This document shows positions 26,184 to 36,837 of a stretch of DNA of 64,000 nt, one piece after another. The DNA is from Alectoria sarmentosa (lineage: Eukaryota > Ascomycota > Lecanoromycetes > Lecanorales > Parmeliaceae). A model generated the notes under the pieces. It was not told where the DNA came from and ran no database searches. It saw nothing but the letters and a program-made list of their open reading frames with translations. The position numbers and the translations under genes are program-made. Positions within the stretch are counted from its first letter, which is position 1. Each line of letters starts with the position of its first letter. The stretch covers positions 1-64,000 of the forward strand of contig WOGZ01000145.1 of NCBI GenBank assembly GCA_009733775.1. The letters are read 5' to 3'.

Positions 26184-28519
26184 ATGACACCCGCGTTCGG
26201 CTTCTCTGTGGGCGACTTCATCAGCGCCATAGGTACATTGCCCTGTCACCGCTCTCCTGTCAACGGAGCCGACTGACTTGTGTCTATGCAAGGTCTCGTG
26301 AAAAGGGTTACCAAGGCATTCAAGGACACAGGAGGCGCTTCTACGGAGTACCAACTCGTGGTCATCGAGCTCAAGGGTTTGAAAGACATACTGCGTCACC
26401 TGGAGAGGATGAAAATACCGAAGACAGTGTCACTCACATCAATGCAATTCGCGGCATGGCTCTTGTGTGTCAGCTGCCTCTACGAGACTTCACGGTCAAG
26501 CTTAAAAACTATGAGTCTACTCTGGGGCCATTCACACGAGATCGATTCGGGCGATGGTGAGGAAGTCCAAATGGGCTGTCTTATTTGCGGAGCAAGTTGA
26601 GTGTTTACGAGCCCTGGTCGCGGCAAAAACCATCACTCTCAATCTCCTACTCGCCATGAGTATATCGTAAGACTGGACCTGAAGTGACCGGCAATCAAAG
26701 CTAACGGAAAGTCAGAGGCAAATCCCTTACGAATGGACTCCCGGCGCGAAGAGCAACATGGCGTCCTGATGTCCAAGGCTGCCGCGCATCGGGCTGTATT
26801 GCACAGAATTCAAGACGGGATAACGGTGGTAGAGGAAAAAGTGTCTCGGGCAGGAGCAGCCTTCGATCAACGACTTGACGGCATAGACAAGGCGATTTCT
26901 CAGGCTGGAGAGACTTCTAATCACCGCTTTGACGAGCTTGATGCCACAGTCGAGCATACTCAGACATAGGTCTCGAGCCTACGCAGCACCGGAGAATTGT
27001 ACAGATAATGAGATGTCTAGGAGCGTTTCCTAGGGAACTGCGTGGACTACTTCAGAGTGTCTTGCGCGCCAACTGGCAAATGTACCAAGTCCTTTTGACA
27101 ATACAACAAAGCAACGTCCGGTCGCCTACAGGACTAGTGGAATAAGATATGAGATTTGAGGATGCTCTACGGGACTATAGGGAGTTGCCCAACGAGTACT
27201 TTCGTCACTGGGAGGTGTGCATCACAGCCTTGACCACCAGCAGCATTCCTGTCGACTAACATCGCTATTGAAATCTAGCCGTTCGAAGAATTTCTCCGTG
27301 CTCAGTTCAAGGACAAGTTCGGCAAGAGGAAAGTACTAGAAGGACAACGTCACATCATTGACGTTGGCAATGATAGAACCGTTGTTGAGAAGGAGCTCTG
27401 GGCCCAGTCAACAAATCAAGGAGCAACGCTGACCATGTTGATGGTAATGTCCCATCTTCAAAGGAAAGCTGGTCCCTGTCCTCGGCCGAGTTGTCCCGGT
27501 GGTGCCTTCAACAAGTGTTTCGTATCAGATGTTTTGTCCTGGTAAGCTCGCCTTGAAGAATGGGTGACCATTGAGTGCTAATGTGTGTAGTAAAAAATGC
27601 AATCTAAAATTCTATCCAAAATCGAATGATCTTGAAGACTTGTCTAGCAGGTTTGAAGAGGAGGATGAGGTTGCGCGACGGCAAAACGAGGAGGATGTTC
27701 GCCTCTATGGTAGCAGACCAGAACCATTGGATGTACTCGAGGTGGATGTGGATACGCAACTGGCCGATTCGCCTTCAGAAGATTTCGCAACGGACTTCGA
27801 GGTCGCTTTCTATGAGACGCAGAGCGCCCACGAGAAGACCGAGAATAACTCGAACGACGGCAACGAGGTTAGCATCTACATCGACAGGAACGCCGGAGCC
27901 AAACCACTGTCCCCGTGGCTCGCTCTGAGTGCCGTACCTTCGATGGTGCCAATGCGAAGCTACACACTAGACCAGACTGCAGGCCCAGAATTTGATTTTG
28001 TTGGGCAAAAAATTAAGGAAATCGAAGTATTCGATGGCCATGCCACGGACTCCACCAAGGTTGAGGATGTATTGAATTCAACCTGGCTTCACAGATATAC
28101 CACCGAAATATTCTATCTCGATACCCTTTGCTGCCCACTTACCTTGCGCGCCGCCTCGTAGAGGCCAACAGCAATCGAGCTGAAAGGCTCTCCCGTCAAC
28201 GAGTCGAAGTGATGACGAAAGCTAAAGACAAGACTGCCACATCAGATTACACAAGGCTCCGAGAACAACCAAACATCTAGGTGCAGGGTCAGTCTAATTT
28301 TTATCAACGCGCGAGAATGGGACCCAGGAAAGGACACGCAAGTCCCTCGTCCGTTTCGGACCTCAGGCCAAGACGAAAAAAGCTCAAAAAGAAACCAAAG
28401 CTAAGTCGCCCAAATACGTCACGCGCACTGTGGAACCATCCCATTTCAAAAAGACTGTCACCAACGGTCAGGGTTCAACGACAAGATCTGGGTCAAATGA
28501 CTCATCAGAGATAGTATAG
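26184..28519 (+). pseudogene. Broken ubiquitin-like-domain (ULD) fungal protein gene
   Basis: Pieces of one protein run in order. An N-terminal module starts MTPAFGFSVGDFISAI, with an intron at 26233-26292 restoring GLVKRVTKAFKDTGGASTEY. Then come INAIRGMALVCQLPLRDF, WAVLFAEQVECLRALVAAK, a coiled-coil-like stretch, FPRELRGLLQSVLRANWQMY, the ubiquitin-like segment (MRFEDALRDYRELPNEYFRH, intron, then PFEEFLRAQFKDKF), a zinc-ribbon-like part (CPRPSC, then CKKCNLKF across an intron at 27542-27590) and a basic C-terminus. This matches a widespread Pezizomycotina family with an N-terminal helical domain followed by a ubiquitin-like domain. It is broken by frameshifts near 26408, 26558, 27005 and 28120, a TAG at 26967 and a TAA at 27143. 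Both nonsense codons could come from CpA-to-TpA changes. The frameshifts cannot be RIP. Confidence 0.8.
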
Positions 28520-29054
28520 TATCATATCTCGAGATTAATGTCGCTCAAACTCCTCACTCCAGATCAGTACCCACCTCTAGCTCTCAGAATCTTGCTTTGG
28601 CCGTCCACGTGTAGGGTTCAAATGAACAACGCCACTACGCCAAGTCTCGAACCAGTGTCATCTCCCTCAAACAGTTACTCGAGTAGCGGGTGTTGTGGGT
28701 AACCAAATCTCGCCAACCGTGCCCAACATCTTTGCCAGGTGGCTATCCTGCGATATTTCGTCCGACTTACAAAGGAGAGTGAGAGGGATGTGTAGGTTGC
28801 TTGAATTGTGCTATCTCACGACCCCCCTTAGGCCAGTGTCTGTTCCCGATAAAAATCAAGTGGCTGTTCCAGCAGGTGGCTGGGAGGAGGCTAGGAGCCT
28901 TATTTCTACAATTGAAGGACTGATATAGGATCTTTACAACGTCACTCTTAGTATTTTAGAAACGAAGCGAATACTCATAGCAGCAAACACAACGGTATGA
29001 CGTTATATGATAACTTGATACTGTCGCGACCACCAGCCTGTAAGTACTTGGAAG
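28520..29054. other. Intergenic between the ULD pseudogene and the F-box gene 3' end
   Basis: No gene supported. A 77-codon plus-strand frame at 28695-28928 shows no recognisable feature. The region probably holds the 3' UTR of the F-box gene. Confidence 0.5.
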
Positions 29055-30812
29055 CTACATCTCGCTTCCTGCTTCTTCCGTGTTCTCGTCGCCGTCCGCC
29101 AGCAGACCAGTTTGTGCATGCGCAAATGATGGAAACAACTTAGCCACAAGTTCTTCCCGGAGATATGATCCAAGCCTCGGTGACCATGCTCCATCGCAGA
29201 ACACAGTCTCATGGTGCGATCCAAAGTCAGCCCACCTATGGGCCTCGCGTCGCAACTCCATGGCGGGTAGCCCTTGCGTGGCTGCTGCTCTTCGGCCCAA
29301 TTCCCGGATAATACTCCTTTGAAAGGGCCAAATCCGGATCTTTTCCAGGGCGCCTGCTTGTAGATCTGCCCACAGATTGCACCATTTTTCATCTTGATAC
29401 ACAACATCATACAGTGTAAGCTGGCGGAGGCTGTCCTTGTGACGATAAATTAATGCAGCGAGGCCGTGGATGTCGAGACTGTCGATACCTCTGATGGACA
29501 GATGATTGAGTTGAGGCCATGTGATAATGTTGCCAACATTTTCCGTGGATTGGTCGGCGCCAAGATGTTTAGATCGCAAGGGCTGGCATGCAAGCTTGCT
29601 CATTGCTTGCAGAAAGTTTGTAAGTCTGTCAGAATGCACCTGCTCCTGGAATGCACCGCCATTGACCGTGTTCGAGTAGAAACAAAAGTGTTCAATGCCG
29701 GCCATCAACGTGTTCATCACCGCTTCCTCGTCCAGACGGGCAACTTGCATGGTCTTGGTTTCCATGTCTCGCAACAGAGGGCCAACATCTAATCGAGCCC
29801 CAGAAGTAGCCTTTCCACAGGCTACTGCTCTCAGAACCAATGCACCTTGATCCAGATCGAATCTTTTTCGACAAGCTCCTGCCTTCCACACTCTGTCTAT
29901 TACATCATCACGTGGCGAAAGGTCCAGCCTCTTACGGTTCCAACTCCAACCAGACTTTCGGTCATAGTCATCTGAGGTGATATCCTGCCTCCTGCGATTC
30001 CAGTCCCAGTATAGACCAGATTCAATTCGCTTAAGCTGCGGCAGGCGGCCAATGGCGCCTTGTAAGACAGCTTCAGCCTCATCGAGGAGCTTCTGCTGCT
30101 TGGCGTGCAGCGATGAATACTCCACATAGTGGAAGTCGATCATTTTTTGAGAAATCTTGCACAGCACGGCACGAGTGCCTAAACATCCCCGCCAATGTTC
30201 GTGCGCGACGTACGCTGTAGATTCATCTTCAAACAGCCCGCCATCTCCGCGTATCCATGGTCCAAACTTTTTCTTCTGCAGAAGGGGACCAGAGATGGCC
30301 TTCGGGATGATGTGAAGCCTTCGAACATAAGTCTTGTAAGTTGGATGGTGCGATATAAGCTCAAGCTTCGCGTGACTCTCTGCCGTGAAATGTAAGAGGA
30401 CATCTTCGAACAAAAACTCTGCAGTCATCACAGCGAGCCTTTTGTTGCACAGCCGTAAGGCTTTCAGGGTCGCGAGCTTGGTAACTTGAACTTCAGGCGC
30501 CCGCGACAATTCATCAACCCTCGCCAGCGCATTGGCGTCAACTTTGTTCACCGACTTCAAGAGCCAGTGGCTCCACTGCTGTCGAGACGCCGTCAGCCAT
30601 TTCCGGAATGGTGATCTCGCCAACAAAGATCTTTGTCTCCTCCACTCGGCTGCATAAGCCTCCGATTCGGCGTCAACGTCGGTGGGCGACTGTAGGGTTC
30701 CTTCAACACCGGTCTTGGCCGACCTGTCATCTTTTCGGTAGGCCGAGAGTGCGTCTTCGCCGTCCATCATGGAGACGACGAGGCGGAAGATTTCTGTGGG
30801 AATGCGGTCCAT
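29055..30812 (-). CDS. F-box protein with leucine-rich C-terminal half
   Basis: A single-exon gene of 585 residues. The ATG at 30812 starts MDRIPTEIFRLVVSMM, the first helix of a fungal F-box. The frame is open 8 codons further upstream, but without an ATG. The second half of the F-box (LKALRLCNKRLAVMTAEFLF) comes only about 110 residues later, after a charged insert, and is followed by the usual segment with SHHPTYKTYVRRLHI. Near residues 430-500 are LRR-like strands (WPQLNHLSIRGIDSLDIHGL and LRQLTLYDVVY). F-box proteins link substrates to SCF ubiquitin ligases through Skp1. The substrate is unknown. No introns or breaks are seen. Long frames on the opposite strand are shadows. Confidence 0.88.
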   Translation of the reverse strand: MDRIPTEIFRLVVSMMDGEDALSAYRKDDRSAKTGVEGTLQSPTDVDAESEAYAAEWRRQRSLLARSPFRKWLTASRQQWSHWLLKSVNKVDANALARVDELSRAPEVQVTKLATLKALRLCNKRLAVMTAEFLFEDVLLHFTAESHAKLELISHHPTYKTYVRRLHIIPKAISGPLLQKKKFGPWIRGDGGLFEDESTAYVAHEHWRGCLGTRAVLCKISQKMIDFHYVEYSSLHAKQQKLLDEAEAVLQGAIGRLPQLKRIESGLYWDWNRRRQDITSDDYDRKSGWSWNRKRLDLSPRDDVIDRVWKAGACRKRFDLDQGALVLRAVACGKATSGARLDVGPLLRDMETKTMQVARLDEEAVMNTLMAGIEHFCFYSNTVNGGAFQEQVHSDRLTNFLQAMSKLACQPLRSKHLGADQSTENVGNIITWPQLNHLSIRGIDSLDIHGLAALIYRHKDSLRQLTLYDVVYQDEKWCNLWADLQAGALEKIRIWPFQRSIIRELGRRAAATQGLPAMELRREAHRWADFGSHHETVFCDGAWSPRLGSYLREELVAKLFPSFAHAQTGLLADGDENTEEAGSEM

Positions 30813-31715
30813 GTTGGTATTTTCCGAGTTTTGCACGATTGGCAGGATCGTTGGTGAATTGTTCCAATACCGAGGAGTTTTACCGTTTATAGTGACGTGA
30901 GAAGGGCGACGATGCTCTCTGCTTCAAAAGTTTGCGCGTCGTTATGTGGCAGCGTGTGAATTCAAACACTCATCCGCCCAGGTGAGCGACGTACTAGGTG
31001 TATCGAAAATTTACAGGAGTAGATTTTGGTGGGGGTTTCTAAAAAGGAAGTAAGTCGAAGGTGAGAGGGTTGGATGGCACGAGATAGATATCTCGCGCTA
31101 GGTCGAATCTAGTACCCTTCCCCGTTTTTGAAACTGAGACAACTCGCGTCGACGTGTCGATTAATCGGATACCGGTCGTCGTCGTGCGTGGGATTCTTGT
31201 TCACTACATACCCATGAACGTAGGGTAATGAGAGTCATCAATTACATGTTATGAGCTTTTAGCGTGTCAAAAACGCCGGCTCTGCGGTTCGGTGTTGTAT
31301 GCCATGCCCCCTCCGCAACGAAACGAAACGAGCCATTACAAGAATGCTTCAAAACCATCGACCTACCATTCATCATCCCACATCCCAAGACTATCATAGA
31401 CACCCTGATGAAATCCCCGTCCGCGATTCCCAATCCACTCAGCCCCGCACGTAAACCTCGCCTCTCATATCCCAGAACCCCCTTACCAGCTCGGCCTCTA
31501 TCTCCACTTTCCTCCACTGTCACAGTATCTCGCTCCCTCACTCGCTCACTCTTATCACGCCTTCTTCGCCGTGCGTAATCGACGAACTCCCAATCCAACA
31601 CCACCTCTCCCTCCCTCCTTCCATCCTTCACTCCCTCCTTCCCTCCCCCCACACATCCCTCACATCCCTCACCTCCCTCACACCTTCCCCGACCCTACAC
31701 ATACATCCTCTCCCT
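30813..31715. other. Divergent/terminator DNA between F-box gene and small Pro/Thr-rich gene
   Basis: The proximal part is the F-box gene promoter. The part near 31590-31730 is strongly C/T-rich on the plus strand (CCCTCC-type runs). A 104-codon plus-strand frame at 31264-31578 is compositionally biased and unsupported. No other gene is seen. Confidence 0.5.
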
Positions 31716-32183
31716 CTACCCCACCCCCCACGCCAGCAAAGCCGGCTGCATCGCAATCCTCGCTCCAAACTCCTCCATGCGGCGATAGCTGCAGATGCCG
31801 CCTTCAATGTACAGCGGCAGCCTGCTGCCTGACACGGGGTGCGTCCATGTCTCGCCCGTTTTGATGAGACATTGCTGCGCTGCAGGTGGTGTTGGTGTTG
31901 GTGGTGTTGGTGTCGGTGGTGTTGGTGTCGGTGGTGGTGGTGTCGGTGGTGTTGGTGTCGGTGGTGGTGGTGTGGGTAGGGATGGGGATGTTGCTGTGGA
32001 TGTTAGTGGGGATGTTGTAAGATGGTTTTGGATGACGATGCGGCCGCAGAAGATGCATTGCCAGCAGAGGGATATGGTGTGTGTGTGGGGGTAGGGGAAA
32101 GGGGAGGGGGAGGGGGGATTGTTAGGGGCGTTGGCGGTGGTGGTGGGGGGAGTGTGAGCGTGAGTGTGGTGGGTGGTGCTCAT
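31716..32183 (-). CDS. Small Pro/Thr-rich protein with CxxC and conserved-looking C-terminus
   Basis: A 155-residue single exon. The ATG at 32183 follows a long C/A-rich, pyrimidine-biased leader typical of fungal 5' UTRs. The N-terminus is His/Thr/Pro-rich. Next is a short segment CWQCIFCGRIVIQNH with CxxC pairs, then a (PTP/PPTPT)n stretch encoded by a minisatellite at 31885-31977. The C-terminus (WTHPVSGSRLPLYIEGGICS, then YRRMEEFGARIAMQPALL) is of normal complexity and looks constrained. The Cys pairs plus a later Cys may bind a metal. I do not recognise the family. Confidence 0.6.
   Translation of the reverse strand: MSTTHHTHAHTPPTTTANAPNNPPSPSPFPYPHTHTISLCWQCIFCGRIVIQNHLTTSPLTSTATSPSLPTPPPPTPTPPTPPPPTPTPPTPTPPTPTPPAAQQCLIKTGETWTHPVSGSRLPLYIEGGICSYRRMEEFGARIAMQPALLAWGVG
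31885..31977. repeat. GGTGTTGGTGTCGGTGGTG minisatellite, in-frame in a gene
   Basis: Tandem 6, 12 and 18 bp units built from GGTGTT, GGTGTC and GGTGGT. On the minus strand they encode alternating Pro and Thr. All unit lengths are multiples of 3, so length changes would keep the reading frame of the surrounding gene. Confidence 0.85.
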
Positions 32184-33070
32184 TTGGGTTTGGTGTTTTA
32201 GTGGGATTCGATGGGATGGAGCGAGTTGTGGTGAGTGGGGTTTTTTTGGGTGGTGGTGGTGGTGGTGGTGATGGAGGAGGGGGTTAGATCTGGAGTTGAG
32301 ATTTTGTGGGTTGGGTCTTGGGTTTGGATTGGGGAGTTGTTGGACTGCTGTTTGAGAGGCGATAAGAGAAAGGACGGCAGACTGACTCGATGGAGAACAA
32401 AGAGAATTCGGAAACGCTCATTGTAGTGACAAAAAAGGACAATGGCCATTGATTGTGGCGGAACAAGAGAGTGAGAAAGAGTCTTGGGTATCTCGAAGAG
32501 ATGAGAAAGACATTAACTCAAGGTACAGCGGCATACCTGGGTCTCTTCCGAACACGAAAGCGCGGGAGGAAGAGTGAATTATCCTTGCTCTCTTTCGCAT
32601 TGATCCTTTTCTATCCAAGTCATTCACATAAAAACGATCGATACTCTACATGTATCGTATTGCTTTTGTCACGACCACTCTTGATGATAATGCCTGCGAG
32701 GAGTTGTCGGTATATAATACTTGCACAGATGATCGACCATTCTTCAGGCAACAAAGACCAGAGACGGGTCTATCCTCTGGCAGCGAGCGCTGGAAGCACC
32801 GTAAGTAGGCTCTCCATATGACCCTAGACGCAGCCGTCGGAGGTAGTCAACGATTGGATTTCCATTCAGCCCCTACTCTAGGTCCAAAAGCCAATCCGTA
32901 GACGTAGTCTCTCAGATTGTGATATCATGTCTTTCTGCTGCTTGAAGATTGGAGCTCTGATGCTGTCTTGGGGCAGTATCCAATGCCTTTAATTGTTGGT
33001 AGGGTTCTGATAGGTTTTGCATCGTTCACGGCGCGGGCTCGAGATACGTGTCGTTGATTCGTGAAGGGTG
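32184..33070. other. Leader of the Pro/Thr-rich gene and intergenic DNA
   Basis: 32184-32460 is the pyrimidine-biased leader (read on the minus strand) of the 31716-32183 gene, including a CCACCA-type run. The remaining DNA up to 33070 shows no supported gene and should contain the 3' UTR of the hydrolase-vWA gene. Confidence 0.5.
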
Positions 33071-35984
33071 TCACTTCCACCGATGCGATAGATGACTTCC
33101 AAAAGTGGATGCGCGCTGTACTGCGCTGGGATCCGGCTCTTCCGCCTCCTGAATACCATTATGGAATGTGGCATAGCGGGACGGCGGTCCAAACCCGGCT
33201 GACGGTGGTGATGCATGTCTAGAGGATGTCATGTTTGAAGGCCTTCCTCCAAAGGTAGCCGCAGGTGGCGCATCATCTATTGGTGACTCGTAGACGGGTT
33301 GCATCGTGGAGGACCTGTGTTCATGCAATGGATTCCAGCGACTAGAGGATGCCACGAGAGTTTCGTTGTCTGACCATCGTCGGTCTTTGCCTTTGTCAAT
33401 TGTTTTGGATCGAAGAGGTAGCGCGAGGGCAGTGTCTTGACCGTCTTCGGCCGGATGGTGGGCCTCTATTTTCTTATGATCTAGCCGTTTATCAATTGCA
33501 CCTAGGAGCAATTTCTCGTAAAATGCCTCTGTCAGGTCAAGATCGGACTGGCATTTGATCGTGTCGACCATCTGCGAAAGGTTAGCACGAGGACCGCGCC
33601 AATGAGCGGATTGCTTACATCTCGGTGAAGTCTGTGTTTACCTTTGAGTCGATCATCTAGGTATTCAAAGAACTCAGTCGCGTCGTGATCGTTTCCAATC
33701 TGGCAAAACTGAATACCAACTTGCCCAGACTCGGCCTCTTCTTCGTCAAGCTTCTTTGCTACTTCTACGATCTTCTTGCGAATAAGTCTGAAGGCTGCTT
33801 TGTTTTTCTTCGCGTCCTCTTGGTCAGATATATCCTCTTCATCCTCGAATTCCGGGTTTGGCTCGCCATCAGTGAGCACAATCAGGTTGTAGCATTTGAA
33901 GTTTGCGGAGAAATTCGCGTCCCTGAATTCCTGAAGATAAGCCTTCAGGTGACGAGAAAGCCTGTCCCGGGTTGGAGTACTGCCTCTGAGTTCAATATCG
34001 TGATGTATCTTGACGGCAATCTCTGGATCTCTAACGTTATCTTGATTGGCCTTGATGTTGTTCATGAAGTGAACGTCGATCCCATTTGTATCGTACCGGG
34101 TAGCCACAACGGTGGAGTAATTGAGGATTTTTTGCACTAGCTCCCACTTTTCACCTCGCATCGATGGTGAGTCATCGATCAGGAAGACCGTATCGTAATC
34201 CTGGAGAATGCTAAACCTGTCTTCTACCGCATCCCCCCTGTCATTCACTGAGGCTGGAGGAGGAGGCGGGGCGATTGTTGGACGGGAAAGCGCTTTCCCT
34301 AATTCAATTGCGTTCGAAGCAATGGTCGCCAGAAAATTAATAGCTGGTTTCAGAGCATGGGCGTCATCGTTCGAAAATTTGGCCATGTCTTTGTGGCCAC
34401 GATTGACTGCAAATGGTCTAGGGCATTCGGGATAGTCATAGACAGCAGATTCGTGGTCCACGATCTGTCACACCTTCTGGTCAGCGTTCCGTCATCAACT
34501 AGAACAGCTAGTGAAGCAGATTCTCATCCATGATGGTCCAACTAGAGATGCGCGGAGGCTGTCATGATTGTTGAAGAACGACACGAGGACTCGCAAATAT
34601 CAATGAAAGTCAACAGCATTGCAGCAGGGTCTCAGATCGTATTGACAGTCCCCTATCAGTGCGCCAGGGCCTATTTGCGCTCTTCTCAAGAAAAGGGGGG
34701 CATCCAACTTACACGTCCTAAAGTATGATTGTACTTGACAGTCTCGAAGAAGCTGATGACGGGAATATTGTGCTCCGACTGAACGCTTCGGAACTCTGAT
34801 GAGATATTCGCAAATCGCTGTGACTTTGGTTTAAGATCTCGAACATTGTTCTTATTCAAGTTGAAAACGTGACTCAAAACGGAGAGGAACCTTGATGCCA
34901 TGTCCGCAATATCGGCTCCTTTGTGAGGTACACCGAAGAACATACAGCCATTCACGGGGAATACGTAGCCTCCTTGTGAGGGTGATTCGGGATTAAATGT
35001 TTTTTTCATTGCTTCGTCGGCGAGCGCGACGATTGCCTGGAATATTGTCAGCTTGCATAAAGTCGGTCGTATGGTCAATTCCGAATGTGAGAGGTAGAAA
35101 CACAGTATGAAATTCTCCACAAGAGTGTAGCCAAGATGCTGAAGGTAGAGAGAATCTAAAAGGGCTGTGATCGCTCCAAAATGTCCGGCGATTTGGACGC
35201 TACGCACCTGTTTGATCACTATTCCACCAAGGCTGTGCCCGATAAAGAAGAGCGGCCGCGAAGGATCCTGACCGTGTTTAGCATAATGGGGACCTATGTA
35301 GAAGTCTGACATACTTGGCTTCGTTCAAGCTCAAGATAGTGCAGCAGGTTCTTGACAGGGTCATCCAGATCAGCGACAGACTTGGTCATCCAAACATCAG
35401 CATTGTAGCCAAAGCTCATGACACGCGAGTATATTTTTTGCTGGTGGTGTTGCTCAAGGAGCCCTGGCAAAATGTCTCGGAGCCAATTATTTTCTCTTAT
35501 CCTGTCGGCTTTCTTGTCGACAACCTTTGACGTTGTGAAGGTGTTCCAAGCATGACCTGTCAGCCCGTGAAGAGCAACGACACTACAGCGCATTGCAATC
35601 AGCGATGGGCGAGCAATAAGAACAAATGTTGACTGAGACCCACTCAATATCAGGATGACCCGTGGCGGGATTCGCGGAAGTATGGAGGGTGGTAATGTCT
35701 TCGAAAGTGTGGTTGAGCGAAATATATTCAGCACCGCCTCTGACGGCTGTGAGCCGTCTACGGGCGGGCTCTAGTTCGAGAGCCTGTTGTGCTGCGTTGT
35801 GTGACGAGAACGAAACTGTTGTCTGCATTTTCCGAGACATCGCATCCTGGCTGATAGGACCAACAGACTCAATGATTTGACGCCCTTTCCTCTTGATGTG
35901 GTCGCCAAAAAAGTCCTCCACATCTTTGACCTGCGTAAACGTTGGCAGGCCGGTCATGCGCAAAGTCTGCTGCCTCGAGTCCAT
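33071..35984 (-). CDS. Alpha/beta-hydrolase fused to a von Willebrand A domain
   Basis: Six exons on the minus strand: 35984-35644, 35582-35315, 35267-35208, 35036-34713, 34464-33619 and 33571-33071. They total 2340 nt and 779 residues. Donors are GTGGGT, GTATGT, GTGCGT, GTAAGT and GTAAGC. All joins keep frame. Residues 1-113 look RRM-like (TLRMTGLP, TTVSFSSHNAAQQAL). The serine esterase domain follows: DIDVVALHGLTGHAWNTF, NNWLRDILPGL, nucleophile elbow FFIGHSLGGIVIKQ (Ser215) and catalytic-His region NRGHKDMAKF (His355). A proline linker leads to the vWA domain: VFLIDDSPSM (MIDAS D428, S430, S432), GSTPTRDRL, IVLTDGEPN and LLLGAIDKRLD. A disordered tail follows. The 248 bp intron 4 is the key join. 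It puts IVDHESAVYDYPE, the usual end of the hydrolase fold, directly after NHTLGR. If that intron were wrong there would be two genes, but the hydrolase would then lack its His. Confidence 0.85.
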
Positions 35985-36837
35985 TGTATAGCTGCCTTGG
36001 TTGAGCAGTCGCAAACGTGCAAATTATATCGGGTATCCTGGCGCGGGGAACCCTTTAGTTGTATAATATATTTGTGCTCTCGGATCGAGGAAGTAAGACT
36101 TGGCGCGACATGATAAGGGTCCAGACCTCTTGACTCGGCAGTAGCAGTAAGGCTCGCTTGCTCCAGCAGGTCTGGCCGCTTAACAGCAAAGTGGACAAGG
36201 CTGGAGGCTCCAATGGACAAAGATTATCACTCATTGGCTATGGAATTCTGCGACTTAGAGCAACGCAGGCACGAGAAGGTTGCACAAAAAAAAGTTCATT
36301 GGTCGCGAGGGAAACATTGCATGCGTGGACGTAAGCCATCGCTTCAGCCTGATGCAGCCTGATTTTGACACGCTGTTTTGCTGATGTACATGACCCTGCT
36401 GCAGAAGTCTGAGGAGAGCACGTCGCGAATGAATGAAATTTGTAAGCCCCACTGCCGAGGCCAAAAGTCTGCGTGGAAGCACGGCGTCATCCTGCTTCCA
36501 ACATCACAAATGCAGCCATCTGCAGGTGTTGAATAATCATAAGACGAGGCTGGTGGAGGGACATGCCGGCCGGACTACCTAGAGCATTATGGAGGCCATC
36601 TGTTTCCCACCAAATGAAAAGCAATAAGCAAGCTTGGGCTGAGTGAGTCTCCAGCCTTGAGGCTGACAGTTACGGCGTTAATAGCAAGATACAGCTTACC
36701 TGTAATTGGAAAGCTTGCTTTCTTCATGGTCAAAAGTTATGCAGGAGAATGGCTTATTAAGGGTATTAAGATTATTGAAGAACTGATCAATCAGACCTTT
36801 TTAAGCTAAAACTCACCTTATTTCTTGGCGAGCACTA
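35985..36837. other. Promoter of the hydrolase-vWA gene and edge of the transposon nest
   Basis: No gene supported. The first few hundred bases are 5' of the hydrolase-vWA gene. The sequence stays at normal GC up to the TA target site at 36836-36837, where the left inverted end of the DNA transposon begins. Confidence 0.5.

Noticed and set aside
29003..29410. 135-codon frame overlapping the F-box gene 3' end, plus other frames inside that gene
   Set aside because: Shadow frames of the well-supported F-box coding sequence.
34386..34461. Separate vWA gene starting at an internal Met (34386)
   Set aside because: The residues before that Met complete the hydrolase fold including the catalytic His and follow a good acceptor site, so a single fused gene is preferred.
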